Source: Tyto alba (taxonomy: Eukaryota > Chordata > Aves > Strigiformes > Tytonidae). Taken from it: a DNA stretch of 64,000 nt. The DNA is taken from positions 5,332,001 through 5,396,000 of the forward strand of contig NW_024881329.1 of NCBI RefSeq assembly GCF_018691265.1. The letters are read 5' to 3'. Every line of letters starts with the position of its first letter. Position 1 is the stretch's first letter. Made by a program: the position numbers and the translations under genes. The notes under the pieces are model-generated. The model was given only the letters and a program-made list of their open reading frames with translations. It was not told the DNA's origin and did not search any database. Shown here in pieces: positions 14,840-28,000 of the stretch.

Positions 14840-17800
14840 AAAGGCCTGCTTCTCCCTGCTTCTCCACTGCCCTCGCCATTTTTGTCAGTGCACATGAATA
14901 TGAAGTGCCAGCTAGTTCAGAATAGTAGTGTTTCACATCAGTTCTACATAGCTGAAAAAAGGAGCAAGGTGACAGAATAAGACCTATCCTCTCGTGAATA
15001 ATGAGCAAGTATCTTTCCACTCAGCATGGAAAGAAAACAGAAGTCCAACAGCCTTGAAAACACAAATAAGCCTTCTAATAAATGCGGATTAGGTGGCTAG
15101 GCTTACTCAGAAAAAAGGTCTGAAGATTGGACCAGACAGTATTAAATACACAGGTGTGGCTGTTTTCTTCTAGGAACCAGTTTTTAAAACAGCCCTTTAC
15201 CTTGCATTTTTGAGATAGTTCTGGTCTTGGAGATAAGAAACCTTTTTTATGCTTTGTTTTAAACACACATTGTTGTAACCCACTAGAATTCATTGATACA
15301 GTGCCTGGAGTTGCCAGGCTTTAATGCAGTTGGGCAGTGAAGGCTGGGAATGAAAGCACCAGGACAGAAGTCAGATGACTAAGGCTCTTTCCAGCCTTCA
15401 CCACTGACCTATTATTAGTCTTCAAGCATGTGTGCCTGCATCTTTTGCACCATCCTTTGTCTAGTTTTTTTTTCCTGAGATAGTAAACGTTTTGGGGCTT
15501 GGGACTCTGGGCCAGTTTATGTCTGCCCAGTGTCCAGCCCGATGTATTTCTGGAGTGGGGACCTGGGAAGGGAGACCTTGGCTGAATCTTCGATAAGAGA
15601 GACACCACTCTTGGATCATAGACAACAAGAAAAGTGTGTGGTGGCAGTGGAAGCAGCAGGGCTTTCACAAGTCAAGTTTCAGTATCTTCAGAGTTTGTTT
15701 TCTAGGAATTAGCAGTCTACACAACACACCATTCATAATTCATTCCAGATCACACATTCAGAGTGAGTTAGTAGAAGCTGCACACCAGAGATGGATGCTT
15801 TTCTCCTTTGATACTACTCAGAATCATCTAACAATCCTGACTCAAGCTAGATGGGAGAAAAGAAGCAAATCACCCTTAGAGAAGATTTGCCAGCCTCTCC
15901 CTTTGCAACTGCTTATGGAAGTATTTTTAAAGTTATTCTTAATCCCTATCCTTTTGCCAGGGAAAATCAGGAAATTCTACCCTTCCCCAAACTTCTGGAT
16001 GAAAGGCAGAGGAAGATGGCATTTTTTCTGAACTGTATTTGTTGAAGCATTAGGAAATCTTCTATAGAAGTGGCACCCTGTCTTCCTACTGATATATTCT
16101 GGTGAGTTTTGGTTTTAATGACAAAAATATTAAAATCATTACATCATAACCCTCCCGGTTCTGTTGAACCAACAACGCACCAGACCTAAGCAGAGGTTAT
16201 CTTGCTTAGTCTGTATGAGCAGGGCCTCTGAGCAGCATGAGATTTGCTGCTTCTCTCATAGGCGAACCCAGGACTTGCCAAGACCAAAATGGGAGATGAT
16301 AACACTCTCACCATACATTTTTGTCTCTGAAGGAGAAATACAGGAGCTATTAGTACTGTGGGGCTTCCAGAGAAGTATGTCATGGCTTTAGTGAGATCCA
16401 GTGCGTTGCGGTTGTTTTTTTGTTCTTCTGCTTTTGTGTGTGTGTGTGCAGGTGGGGGTGGTGGTGTGAGGAGAAAAGGAGTGGGGGAGCAAGTGGGGAG
16501 AGTAATAAAAAAAATTCCAAGTCTAGTGATTTTTCAGTAAGTCTGTGACTGGTATATGCTGTATATCTTGCAGGAACAAGCTAGGCTCAGAAGAATTTCA
16601 GCTTAGTGCTGGCAGCCCATGAGCTGGTTTTCTACAATGCATCCGTAAATCAAATATACCCAGAGCCCTGTCCTTTTTGCTAGACCTGCATAAACCCCTG
16701 TGATTTCCATTCACAAGTAATCATTTCAAATACTTTACCATCTTTCTCTTACACTAGTTCATCTGCTTGAAGTTTGTCTCTGAAAACTATTACACCTGTA
16801 TGAAGCTGACATTTGCCTATCTGTGACTGGATTCACAAAGCTTTGTCTAGATTTTATTTTAACCTGAAAACCATACTTTAACCACTCTGCATGTAAAACT
16901 TAGTCCCTGTATCACCAAAATGTTTAACAATAGAGACAAATCTTTTTGCTGCAGCTCAGCCAAACTATGGGTTAAATGAAAGCTGCCTTAAAGTGTTTAG
17001 GTTTATAACCACTTTATTATCTGTCAAAACCTATTTTCCAGGCTTTCTTAGAGACATGGACCCTGATTCAAACAAATGACTCATTTTGAATGTGCAACTA
17101 ATTCTGCTGAATTTTTGAAAGAAATATTGAATCTGTATGACTGATCAAATGACTAAATGTAGGCACATGATGCTAGCAACCAGATAATGCTGTGGAAGTG
17201 AGCAAAATCTAGAACTCTGTCAAAAAGCAACCTCTGCAATATTTCATTAAGAATCCTCATGTAAGATGTTTCAAGATCCTTTGAGCAGTGTTTATGAAAC
17301 TGAAATTATTTACAAGGGGAAAAATCCAGTTCTGCTTTTGTAGGTGTGATACAAGTATATGAGGACGCAATCAGATGTTGCCACCAAGCTCCTCTCTGTG
17401 AAGGGAGAGATGACCGTCTTGGCAGTCCATCTTCTTTCAGACAGATGACGAGATAATTGATACACACTCTCACATCAGCAAACATACTGGTTCACTCACA
17501 AGATGACTCAAATTCATGTTTCTTAGCTGAGACAAATGGAAGAAGTAGGCTTGCAGATAGACAAAGCTTGCTCCAGAATCAGGCAAAAAGTCCACTAGCA
17601 GCTCATGGATGAATTGATTATGTAATGCCAAAAAAATATATGACAGCTTGCAAAAAAATCTTGGAATGCTTAGTGGCACACAGACATGAAACAGCGTGTT
17701 AAAAAAAATGTGCAGTCATCTGTGGAAAATATGCTTAAGTTATTCGGTGTTGACATTGCAATAAATAAATTAGAAGCAGATCTCTCAAATGTTAGTCCTA

Positions 17801-18285
17801 GCAGGCAGCCATGTGCTTTGACAAGGTAGTTACTGGGATAGGCAAGACTGCATCAGAACTGGAAGTGTGGTATGTACAGAATCTCTCCATGACCACATGG
17901 CCAGCCAGCTGGTCACCAGGCAAAGGTTGGAAGGGTTCTTTGTAGGTCACAGGCAAGTTTTCCAGTGTCATCTAGGATAGATTAAATCTTGTGATTGAAT
18001 AGGCATATTGTCACAGAAGAGATGTGAATTTATTTTGCAAGCTTCCTTGCTAGCTCCCTGGTCAGGCTTGTAGTGAGAATTATATGGCAATGGTATGGTG
18101 GGAGTAAGAAATGTTGCTCATATTGCTCAGCAACAGCTTAATGGGAAATTCTTATCTGAACATATATAGAATCCTGATCCAAAAGGTCTCCAAGAGTAAT
18201 GCAGCTAGGTATATGGGATGCTGCAAAAGGAGCTGTAAGTGTTGAAAGTAAATCTTCGTCTCTCTGAGGGACTGCAGAAATGTAC
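14840..18285. other. KCNC1: Intronic stretch, nothing recognised
   Basis: Single-copy noncoding DNA. A 131-residue plus-strand open frame (15636-16031) has no recognisable domain. A GT run followed by a G-rich tract (16434-16500) is the only low-complexity landmark. Around 17927-17970 a faint CR1-like start (GGTTGGAAGGGTTCTTTG) is too short to call. Confidence 0.5.
16434..16500. repeat. GT run followed by a G-rich tract
   Basis: The plus strand has a TGTGTG run leading into guanine runs of 5, 5 and 4 separated by mixed sequence. Only three runs of four or more G are present, so a canonical four-run G-quadruplex is not evident. Confidence 0.8.
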
Positions 18286-18540
18286 ATTTGGTAGGGACCT
18301 CCAGATGTCATTTCCCTGTCCCAAAGCACAGTCTTTGATCATTCCTCAAAAATGGCTATATTGACTGTTATTAAGGATCTCCAGTGGTGAATATTGTAGA
18401 AATTCTGCAGGAAAGTTATCCTAGTGCTTCACCATATTTTATTTGTGTTTTTCCTTCCCAATGCCTAACCTAAATCATCTTTGCTGCATTTTAAGCCTGT
18501 TCACTTTTGTCCTATCCATCACAGACAGCTAAGCATTTAG
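18286..18540 (-). mobile_element. Old, diverged CR1 LINE fragment, antisense
   Basis: Recognisable in order: TTTGGTAGGGACCTCCAGAT, GATCTCCAGTGGTGAATATT, CTAGTGCTTCACCAT, TTCCTTCCCAATGCCTAACC, TAAATCATCTTTGCTGCATT and CACTTTTGTCCTATCCATCA. These follow the CR1 3'-end layout in reverse complement but with heavy substitution and small indels, so this is an old insertion with uncertain edges. Confidence 0.72.
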
Positions 18541-21188
18541 AAATTTGCATATGTTTTCCTTCCTTTGTAAGCTGACAACCACTAAACATTCAAATGTTTC
18601 ATGAGTCCTAGACTCCTGTTTTCACATGCTCATGCTTTTGCTGCATAAATTCAATACAATTATTAATCTAATTTTCAGATGATGCCACACACTTTTATGC
18701 TGTCAGTTCTGTCAAATGCTCTAGAGTTAAAGAAACTGAGAAGGTCACAGAACATTTCATACACTGGAACATAAACCAACACATGAAAAATAAAACCAGG
18801 GAATTATTGCTAGATTTTTCTGTCTTTTTCTGTTAGGCAGTAGGTAACTTCTTTTGAACTCCGCACAATTTCTGTTCTAAACTGAAAAGGAGAGTTTTGT
18901 AGCAATGACTTGTGGTAGCGTCATGCGTTAGGATTTTCAGGATCTCACCTCAGCACCTTTGTTCTGGATGCTATTTTATCTGCTGAGAAAATCACACTCC
19001 CTTCCTCTCTAACTTGCTGCCAGTTCTTCCTCGTGGGAAGGGAAAAGGTGTTTCTTATGCAATTTCTTGACAAAGGGGAATTCCTGACTAGAGCTAGGCA
19101 GAATCCAACCGGGAAAATCCAAATACTTGCAAAGTCAGCTTAGTCCTGAGGCTTCCTATGGCTTAGAAGTATTTTTTATTTTTCTCCTTCCAAACTGAAT
19201 AAAAAAAATCACACATGTGCGCATGGTTAGGATCAGGTGCAGCCATCAGAAGGTAGGTATGTGTCTCTGACCAAGCCTCACAGTTTGATTTTGGAAATGT
19301 GAAACTACAAGTATAATTGGTTTACAGGTTTTACTTTCTTGCTTGCATACACAGGTGCGCACATTCTCTCTCTCTCTCTGTCTTCCGAAGTTGCTAACTT
19401 AGGCATTCCTTTGACTTGAATTTAGCTGTAGGTTACATGAGTCCTGAGATTCTTTACGGGGGAGCAAGACTTTTTTTTCCCTTTTTGTTACAGCTTTTTC
19501 AAACCTACTTTTAGAGTGGTGCTAGAAGCCTTTCACAGAGCAGGAGACATATTTCTTTAGCCTTTCAGGGCCCACCCTCAGTGGGGTTTGATTCACCAAA
19601 TTCAGCTGCGCACCAGCACCCAATAAATTAAATTGTTATAAGTATGAAGCAGGCAGAGGGTGCTCGGTGGTCTCCAGCTCCATTGGAAAGAGTATGCCCT
19701 GCTTGCTTATTTTTTTGGAAGAGGAAACACTCCAGTGTGTGGAAGTATTGAGTGCAAAGCTCCACGAGGAAATACCTGAAATACACAGCAAGGCTTTGTC
19801 CTGAAAACAGAACTTGCTAACCTAACCTACAAGGCTGACTTTTCTCCCTGTGGTTTTTATGCCAAGATATTTGGAGTGTGTTCCAGATCATGTTTCTATT
19901 CAGATAATAATGTATCTGCTTGAAGACAAATTAAAATAAGCAGCTGTCAAATGTTTAAAATGTGTTTAAAATGTGGGTAGGCTGGCTACATAACCACCCT
20001 TGGAGAGGGTGTGAGATCTACCTGCACATGGGCTTCCACATGCACTCACCAGTAGCTGGTAGGGTATCAGTCAATAGTTGTTCTCAGCAACTGCATAGGA
20101 CTAAGGGGAAGATCCAGAAGGCATCAGCCCCCCAGAGGGGAGCAGTTTGGGTCTGCAGGGCCCATGATGGTGGGGTCCTTACTATAACCTCTCTCCCAAA
20201 GCAGCAGCGTAGCAAAAGTAATTGTGATAGAATTCCTCTTTGGAGACACAGACCAACCTTCGTCATATCTGACCATGGATTTTTTGAAATTTCAGTTTCT
20301 GACCACTCTGAGAAATGTTCTGAAGAGCTTTAAATTCTGGGAGCAGCTGAGTGTTTGCCCTCTGATAGTTGAGCTGAGCACCCCAGAACTGAGGCACTCA
20401 AAAGAACTCATCACTCTGAAAAAGTGGAAGCCCTGGGATCCCTTTGGTGCCACTAAATGCTGAGCTCAGGATTTCCTGGCTTCACTTCAGTTTATGTGGA
20501 TGGATGTCAGAGATGATGTAGTCTCTGAAAAGTCAGGTGTTTTAACAAGGTGGCTGAAAATGAGGTGTTAAACCTCAGGCATTTCAATGACTGCTTCATG
20601 TTAGACAATTTCACATTATTCAGTGAAAACTTTTCTTCATTAACATTTTTGTTTTCCAGATTATGACTAGCAGTGTGTTGTACACACTTTTCCTCTCATA
20701 GTGTTCACTTAGCTTAAGCCATAGCTACTAGTTTGTGCTTTTAATGCATTTTAGCCACAATTCTTTCCTCACTATTGTGCCATGTATAGCAGAAGAGCTC
20801 TGTTAAGCTTCTAGATGGCCTAAATATGTTACAAAATATTGAGTTCTTTTGTGCCTTTGCTCTGCAAAACCTAAATATCAAACATCTAAATTATCTGGTC
20901 CCATCACTTTAGTCAGTTATTATGAAACATTAAGAAATTCCAACAACTGCTAAAGCAAATGAGACATTATTTTGAGAAGAAAAGAATGTTTTCATTCCCC
21001 AGTTAGTCGGAGTCTATTGCACAGCTTAATTTTTCAAGAGCAAGTTCTCAGTAAGGTGATATGTTGCTTACAGCACAGGATCTCTTGCCCTAGGAATGGT
21101 AATCCATATATTCATGGTAATACCTCGACATACAGGATTCTTCCCCAGTGCTAGTCCCACAAAGTGACAAGGTGGCTGTAAATTTCCA
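18541..21188. other. KCNC1: Intronic stretch, nothing recognised
   Basis: Noncoding. A 123-residue plus-strand open frame (19962-20333) has no recognisable domain and no supporting splice sites that I can see. A short TC run sits near 19366-19380. Confidence 0.5.
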
Positions 21189-21505
21189 CTCATTAATAAA
21201 ATCCTAAGTATATATGAAGATGTGTGTCACCAATGGTGAAATAAAGAGAATCTTTTGTATATACATATGTATAGAATAAGATTAATATATAAATATAGAC
21301 ACACATTTATATTTGCATGTGTTATACTGTGCTCTGTTACAATACTATATTGTGTATATTATATATTAAATAAAATGTCCCGTGTGGTATTTATAATATA
21401 GATACAACAATACATCCAACATCATATTGTTATGTATATAAAAACTATCATATGCTAAATTGCACGTATGTTAAATATAAATACATGTTTGTAAATTAAG
21501 TATCC
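21189..21505. repeat. AT-rich low-complexity segment
   Basis: About 300 bp dominated by A and T with many TATA, ATAT and TTATAT steps and almost no CpG. It stops abruptly at about 21505, where a GC-richer segment begins. It could be ordinary intronic AT-rich DNA or a nuclear-matrix-type region; the sequence alone cannot decide. Confidence 0.75.
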
Positions 21506-22045
21506 AATACCTGCCTCAAGGACTGTGGGGATGCCTGGCTGTAGCATGAAGAACTGGCAAAGGGGCCTGTTCTCCTCTCGAGCACAGCCCTGCCAGGGTA
21601 GCTGGCATTACTAGGGTGGCATTGGATTGAGAAGAGCTCCCTGAATGGGAGTGACCTGCCACCCAGAGGCAGATAGAGGCTGCTTGTGGGGACCAGAGGC
21701 CTTACAGAAATGGCCTCGGTGTCCTGGCACCTCTGCAGCCTCAAATCCCTCCTGTGACTCTTTCCACAGCGCTGTGTTTCCAGTGCTCTTCCTCTCACAA
21801 GCAAGGAGAGGAGGGGCTCTTCCTAGCCCTTGACTCCTATCCTGTGTTGCTTCTCCTTTTGCTAGCCACAGCCCCTCTCCTCTCTTCCAGGGCTGCTCCT
21901 CCCAGGCGGAGAGGCATCATGCTGGGGGCACCATGTTCTGGAAGGAGGCTTTACCAGGACAGACTCGGGGCCAGCCAAGAGGATCACCTGCCTCACTCCC
22001 AGCACTTGAGATGCAGCATGCGTTCCAGGTACTTTGCCCTATAGA
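21506..22045. other. GC-richer intronic segment of unknown role
   Basis: Roughly 540 bp clearly richer in G and C than its surroundings, with overlapping open frames on both strands (for example 21496-21804 minus and 21754-22044 plus). None resembles a known protein. CpG dinucleotides are few, so it is not a CpG-island promoter. It may be an old repeat, an enhancer or simply a compositional patch. Confidence 0.45.
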
Positions 22046-25000
22046 TTAACCACGCCATGGACAGGAGGTTTGTTTCTACTGTCTGAACACAGGTTGAATG
22101 CCTGTGCAGTGTTGCTGCACAAGACCCACTCTGATTCCTATTCTAAAAACTGCACACAAGCCCTCTGCAGCAGAAAATTCTTGCCTCAGCTTTTACTACT
22201 CATAATTTCCCTTTGTGGAGTTCTGCTTCAGTCGTTCCCAGGTGCAAGATCTATACTTGCTATAATGTCCTACGGACAGATCCCTTCTCTGCTGTGTTTC
22301 CAAATTTACCATGCCAGTGAATGAAGGGGTGATGGTGGTGATATATGGCGTTTCATCACCCTCTTTTGTCAACATCAGTTCTACTGTCTCTCTGAAGAGG
22401 AGAGTATGCCTGTGTTTCTGTGGCTCTTAAATGTGCCAGCATTAAACAACTGGTGCCATAAGGTGGCTACTTGGTGCCAGTCTCTTGTTCAGGTGGTCAC
22501 GCACTTTGCTTCCCCAATTAATTTTTTTTTTTTTTTTTTTTCCTTATGTCTCATGGGAAGTGGCTCATTTTCTTCCTGGTGAGATTCCACTGTTTTGTGG
22601 GCAAGTACATATATGATATTTAGGGAAAGGTATTTTTTTTTCTCAATAGTGAGCACCATAGTCTGTTGTAAGTATCCTAGGGAGTCTTCTTAAACTCTCT
22701 GAATACTGTCTGTATCTTTGCCTTAAAGAATTATTGCTCCCATATGTGAAAAACAAGGAAAATGTCCTTTTGCTGTGGAGCTTAATAACTCTAGTTAGGT
22801 TTCCTGTTTTCTAGGATGTTCTAGTAACTCTTTTAAACTTAGGCAGCACTTTACATTTTAAAGATGCCTTACAGAGTTTGAGTTTGTCTACATAAAAAGA
22901 ATCTACTTTGAGCTTGACACAGAAGGTCTAGTTAGTTCTTTTTTTGTGCAGAAAGGTACCTCTGAAATACTGTGGCAGATCTCACGCATGCCCAGGACTT
23001 CCAGTCATTACAAGGCATACTGTGGCCACAGATAACATCAGGAAGGGATAGGACAGCTACAACCCAAACTCAGGAGGGCACCTATGATGGTTTGCAGTGG
23101 AGGGCAGTTAGGGCACATTACCACTCCGCTTGCTGACAGCACTGTCCTGATTTAAAGGAGAGAGTTGTATCATCCTTTCTTTCCCTGGTAAAATATTTTG
23201 TCCTACTGTGTATATTCACCGTACCCAATCCAGCTACAGTAATGCATGCCCACAGACATGCAAAACCTCTGTGCTTATATGCAGGAGAGCAACCAAAACC
23301 AAATTGTCCTCATTGTTATGTTTTTAAGGCTAAATTGATATGAGCCCCATGTAACACCTGTGATACTAACCTGGCTATCAGCTAGGTGCAGCGAGCACCC
23401 CTCCTGTGAGCCAGCCCAGTGTCAGCAGGGGTGAAGTTCTTGCAGAGGGAGGATTTCCAGGGTTAGTGCCGCAGGGCTGATTCCACGGCATTGTGGTTTT
23501 GCTCACAGCAGTTCAAAAGGGCTCCCTACAGCCCTTTACAAGTAGCTACTGTGAGGGTCAGCATCTCATCTGGTGCTGTGGAGCTGCACTAAGTACCTCT
23601 CTCTGTTAACCGCTTTTAGTTGGGGCTGCAAAAGACTCAGCACTACTGAGAGGAGACCTTTAAACACCTACTGTGAGGTATATTGCATAAGCAACAAGCA
23701 AACAGTGCTAAAAACAACCTCTCATGCAATCAAGGTTAAAAGGAAGATTCAAAGATTAGAAAAGGAACACAATGGAAAAGGAACGTAGCCTGAACCTAGA
23801 GGAAAATTGTTTTCTACATAAGAGGAAAGGAGTTTACAGTATTTTAAGAGGTTTGCTAGCAATATTAAGCAATTGTATTTAGCTTGTGTCCTGCAGTATG
23901 CTCTACATCTTGTGGGATAATAGGATCCTCTCGTCTTTTATTGTTTGCTGCATTCTGGCTGTATCATCTGTGATACAATTTCTTTGGTTTATTCAAGTGC
24001 ACAGGCAGGTATGATGTGAACCGTGGTTGAAGAATCAACTTTCCGAATTCTATCCTCCAACATAAAAGAAATATCCTTCATTTGAAATAGCTTTGTTTGA
24101 ATATTATGCATATACCTGCACTCCAGAGAACCTGAAATATTACAGAGCATTTAACAGTGTGGAACTCTTTATGCTTTGAAAGTGCTGTTAAAATGGTAAT
24201 ATAAGTATTAATCTCTGAAACTGTTTTGTAAGGCAAAACGAGTAGATACTAGTTCTGTTCTAGTGATGCTCAAAGGTTAGAGCCTGTATTTCTCAAGTAT
24301 ACTGTTTTAACTTTGATTACACAGCTACCAGTATTGAGGTCTCAGACTGGGACAAAATTAGGGGATACTATTCAAAACATGTCTTAATATCCAGACTTCC
24401 ACAGGGATGGACAGGACTCTCAGATTATGAGTGCTGACCCGTTGTTAGGGTGCTGTATCTGTTGGTGAAGATACAGTCCCCCAGAACTTGTGTCTGCAGA
24501 CTTCAAAGCCATCTGGTCATGAAATTCCAGCTCAGACTTTCAGCCATGCTCATCCTTTTAAGAAGAGCTTGGGCAAATGATTACATACAAAAAATCTATT
24601 TAGCAATAAGGTCTTTAAAAACAAAGTGTGGTCTATAATGCTGGCTTGTTTGAAAAAAATCAACTGAGGAGGCTGGGGGTGAAGTCAAAGAACATATATA
24701 TATATATTTCTCAATCAGAGATTGTAGTACTTTTATATTTAACTTGCAATATAACCTCAATGAGGAGAAAGAGGCAGCTTCCTATTGTGACCTCTTTCTC
24801 GAATGCCCTGTGCTTCAGATTAAGGTGTGCAATTTACTGGAATGGTGGAAAAGCCCTTTCCTCATCTTGATGTATAGGTGCAAGCAACTTCCCTAAACAC
24901 ATTACTTGCAATTTAGCAACACAAATGCCCCTTTAACCTCAGGATAATTCAGAGGACATGGATTTGAGTGTAGTAACTTGTTTCCTGCATAAAGTTGTCC

Positions 25001-28000
25001 TTTCTGGACTGTATAGGAAGCTTATCTCAGCTGCTGACTGGAGTCAGGGGAGATGAATACACTCCCTGTTGCCACATCCTTTGCCTCAGAAACAAGAACC
25101 CAGGATTTCTGTCTCTGTTTTTTTTCCCATGTTTCATTAATCAATCCGGACAGCTGCCCTTTTGTGGGGAACCTCGATACACAGAGATAGTGCAACGTGG
25201 TAGGAATCCATTTCTGTACCATTCCTCCCAGTGAGCAGTAGAGCTGGTTTGTGAGGTGAACTGTTGCACTGAGTATGTGATGATCAAGCTCTTTGTGGCA
25301 CAGGCTCTCAGTGAGCTAGAGATCTGCAGCAGAAAAATTAGCTTATTCTTAACCTGGCCATGTGGGCTGAGAAAATTTGCATTTTACAGACCTTTTGTCT
25401 CAATGCAAGTGTTGACATAGTACTAGTATTCTTTTTTTTCCTTTTCAAAATAGTCACAAAAGTTGGGGAGTGAGGAATTGCCAACCGTATTTTAAAGGAG
25501 CCGTAGCCATAGTAACTGAGGTACCTTCAGTTACCAAGGTAACACATGCAGCTCAACTGCCTTGCTGTAAAGCCAGACAAATCTACTCATGATCGGTTGA
25601 TTTTAAGATGCTTTATAAATTTTGAGCTATTTTAGGCACTTAAATCCATAAATCAAAATGCCAGTTAGAACGACCAATACACTGTACTATTTATGAATTA
25701 TTCACCCCATTCTTATTTCACCAACCGGATTTTTTTTTCCACTATCAATGTATCTAGGCTTTTTCCTCCCCTAGTTTTTCTTATTTACTGTTTAGAAAAT
25801 GGTTCTTCTATCTGAAACAGATGATTCATATTATTGCTGGTTGTAAATCTTACTCATTGGAGAAACCCTAGCCCCCTCCCAATACCCCCCTGCTCCAGTC
25901 CTGCAGTCCCTAAATGGAGCTTTATGTACTTCTGCCCTGAAACCACAAAATATGTTTCACTAAAAATCTGCAAATGAATTAAATCAATACAATTTGGAAT
26001 GAGTTCCATCTCAAACAATCAATACAGACCCAGTGATATACAGCAGGCAGGCAGGTAAATTGGTCTAAATAAATTTACAATTGATTTTACTTTTAAAACC
26101 AAATTAGGACATTTATAGTCTTACCAAATAAGATCAACTGCAACTTATGCAAACAAGTGTATTCCTAGGTCTGTCTTTTCTAATACTAATAGTGGACCTG
26201 TTACTATGTATAGCTCAGTAACTTTTATTCCTGGCATAATGCGCATAAACCAAAAGTATGGTTTGCCTATTATTAAAACAGGTCATGTTTACTCAGGATT
26301 TCCCCTTATTAGATTGTTCTCATTAGTAATCTGTGGTAGCCTCTGCCTGTTAGCAAACACTTAAGGATTGCATAATTCAGCGTAAATTACGCGATAGGTT
26401 TACACACTGGTGTCCTGGTATGGATGTGCAGTGAAGGCGAGGACCTGCTTTCTGGCCATGCCTCTGGCAGCACTGCTAGCTTGGGTGGGTGCACCAGCAC
26501 TATGTGCCTTTGCTTTCCTCTCCACCATCTGTACTCCCCACTTTGCAGACCTTGCCATTGGCTTGTGTGCACAAGTTAAAAAAATAGACCCTTGTAGGAG
26601 AACACTTTTTCATCCAAGTGGAGCATTGTGCTGAGACTCTGAGAGACTTGACTCTGCAAGGAGGATGACCTAGGACACGCAGCCCAAGGTCATCAGAGCT
26701 GCATGTGCACAGAGAACTTGAATCTGAAAGGAGCGTAGCCATGACATCGTGCCCAAGTCTGTATGATCTGCCATTCCTGATCGGCTGATTTGGAGGTATT
26801 TCCCCTGCACAGATGACTCATTCAGGGACATGCAGTGGATATATCACTGGGAGAGGAGCAAAACCTAGCTCTTCAGAAATACGCAGTGCCTGCTGCATTC
26901 ATTTCTTGTGTTTATAGCCATGTTGATTCAACAGTTATGCAAAAGCTTACAGTCTGAAATCAAGTAAGAATCTGAGTTACTGCACAGCTGAGTTGTAGAA
27001 AGTTCCCTCAGTTTTGCTTATTTTGAGTATTGGTGTCAGCAATGCTGTAAGACTGGCAAGGCTAAGAAGCTGCCTTTAAAAACCAATAGATAGGTAGGCA
27101 GATGTAATGGAATTTAACATGGCTATTGGATTTTGACGGTGCTTGGTTTGTTTTCCCTGAACAACATATGCTTGCTCATGGGTGTGACGTTACGGACCTC
27201 TCAGTGTTCTTGTGTAATGACCATTAGCATGAGTCATTCTCCTTGCTGCTTGTTTAGAAAATCCTGTTAATTCTTCACATGCATACACAACTCCCATTAG
27301 TATTAAAGATGAGCAAATCAGTTAATAGGTGTTGCTTTAACCTTAGGTTTTTGGCATATCAGATGAGACATCATTCTTACAAATCTTGGAAGTAAGAAAC
27401 ACTAGAACGTATATTTTGTACACCCTGCTGCAACTGTGAGGCCTTTCCAGGGTTATTCAGGGGCCATAAGGGGGAACTTCATTTCAGAGAGAATTCCTGA
27501 GTGAAACTTCTTTTTAGTCTCATCATGCTTTTTCATCGCATTATTTCTATTTACATGCCACTTTACTTTGCTCAGCTTTTCCCTCCTTGGTCAAAGTGCC
27601 CTTCAGATCGTTGCAAACTACTTTTTTACCTCTTCAGTGAGTTGCTTAGCAAAGATGGATATATTGAGTTGGTTCAATCTGTTGTCTTAGTTTCAGTTAT
27701 TCCAGCCTGCAGAGGTATCTTTTGGTTTTAGTAATGATTGCCTGAAAAATAAGGATGGGGAATGCCTGGATCTCTTAAAATCTCAGTTTAGATCTGAATT
27801 TTAAAAATTTGAATATTGACCCTTTCACTGATATGAGCTGAAGCTTAAATGTTAATGCTATTGATGGGGATAGTTTAGTATCATGCATAGACATGTTTAA
27901 ATTGATTGCATGTTATAAGGATTTTACTTCTCAATACCACAGTTTAAAAAATCTAATTAGTCTGCCGGTTTGTCTGCCTTTCAAACCTACTCAACAAGCA

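Noticed and set aside
15636..16031. 131-residue plus-strand open frame
   Set aside because: No domain, no splice context; this length is within what chance gives in 64 kb over six frames.
17927..17970. Additional CR1 copy
   Set aside because: Only one short block resembles a CR1 end and the rest cannot be followed.
21506..22045. CpG-island promoter
   Set aside because: The segment is GC-richer than its surroundings, but CpG dinucleotides are rare and no first exon is recognisable.
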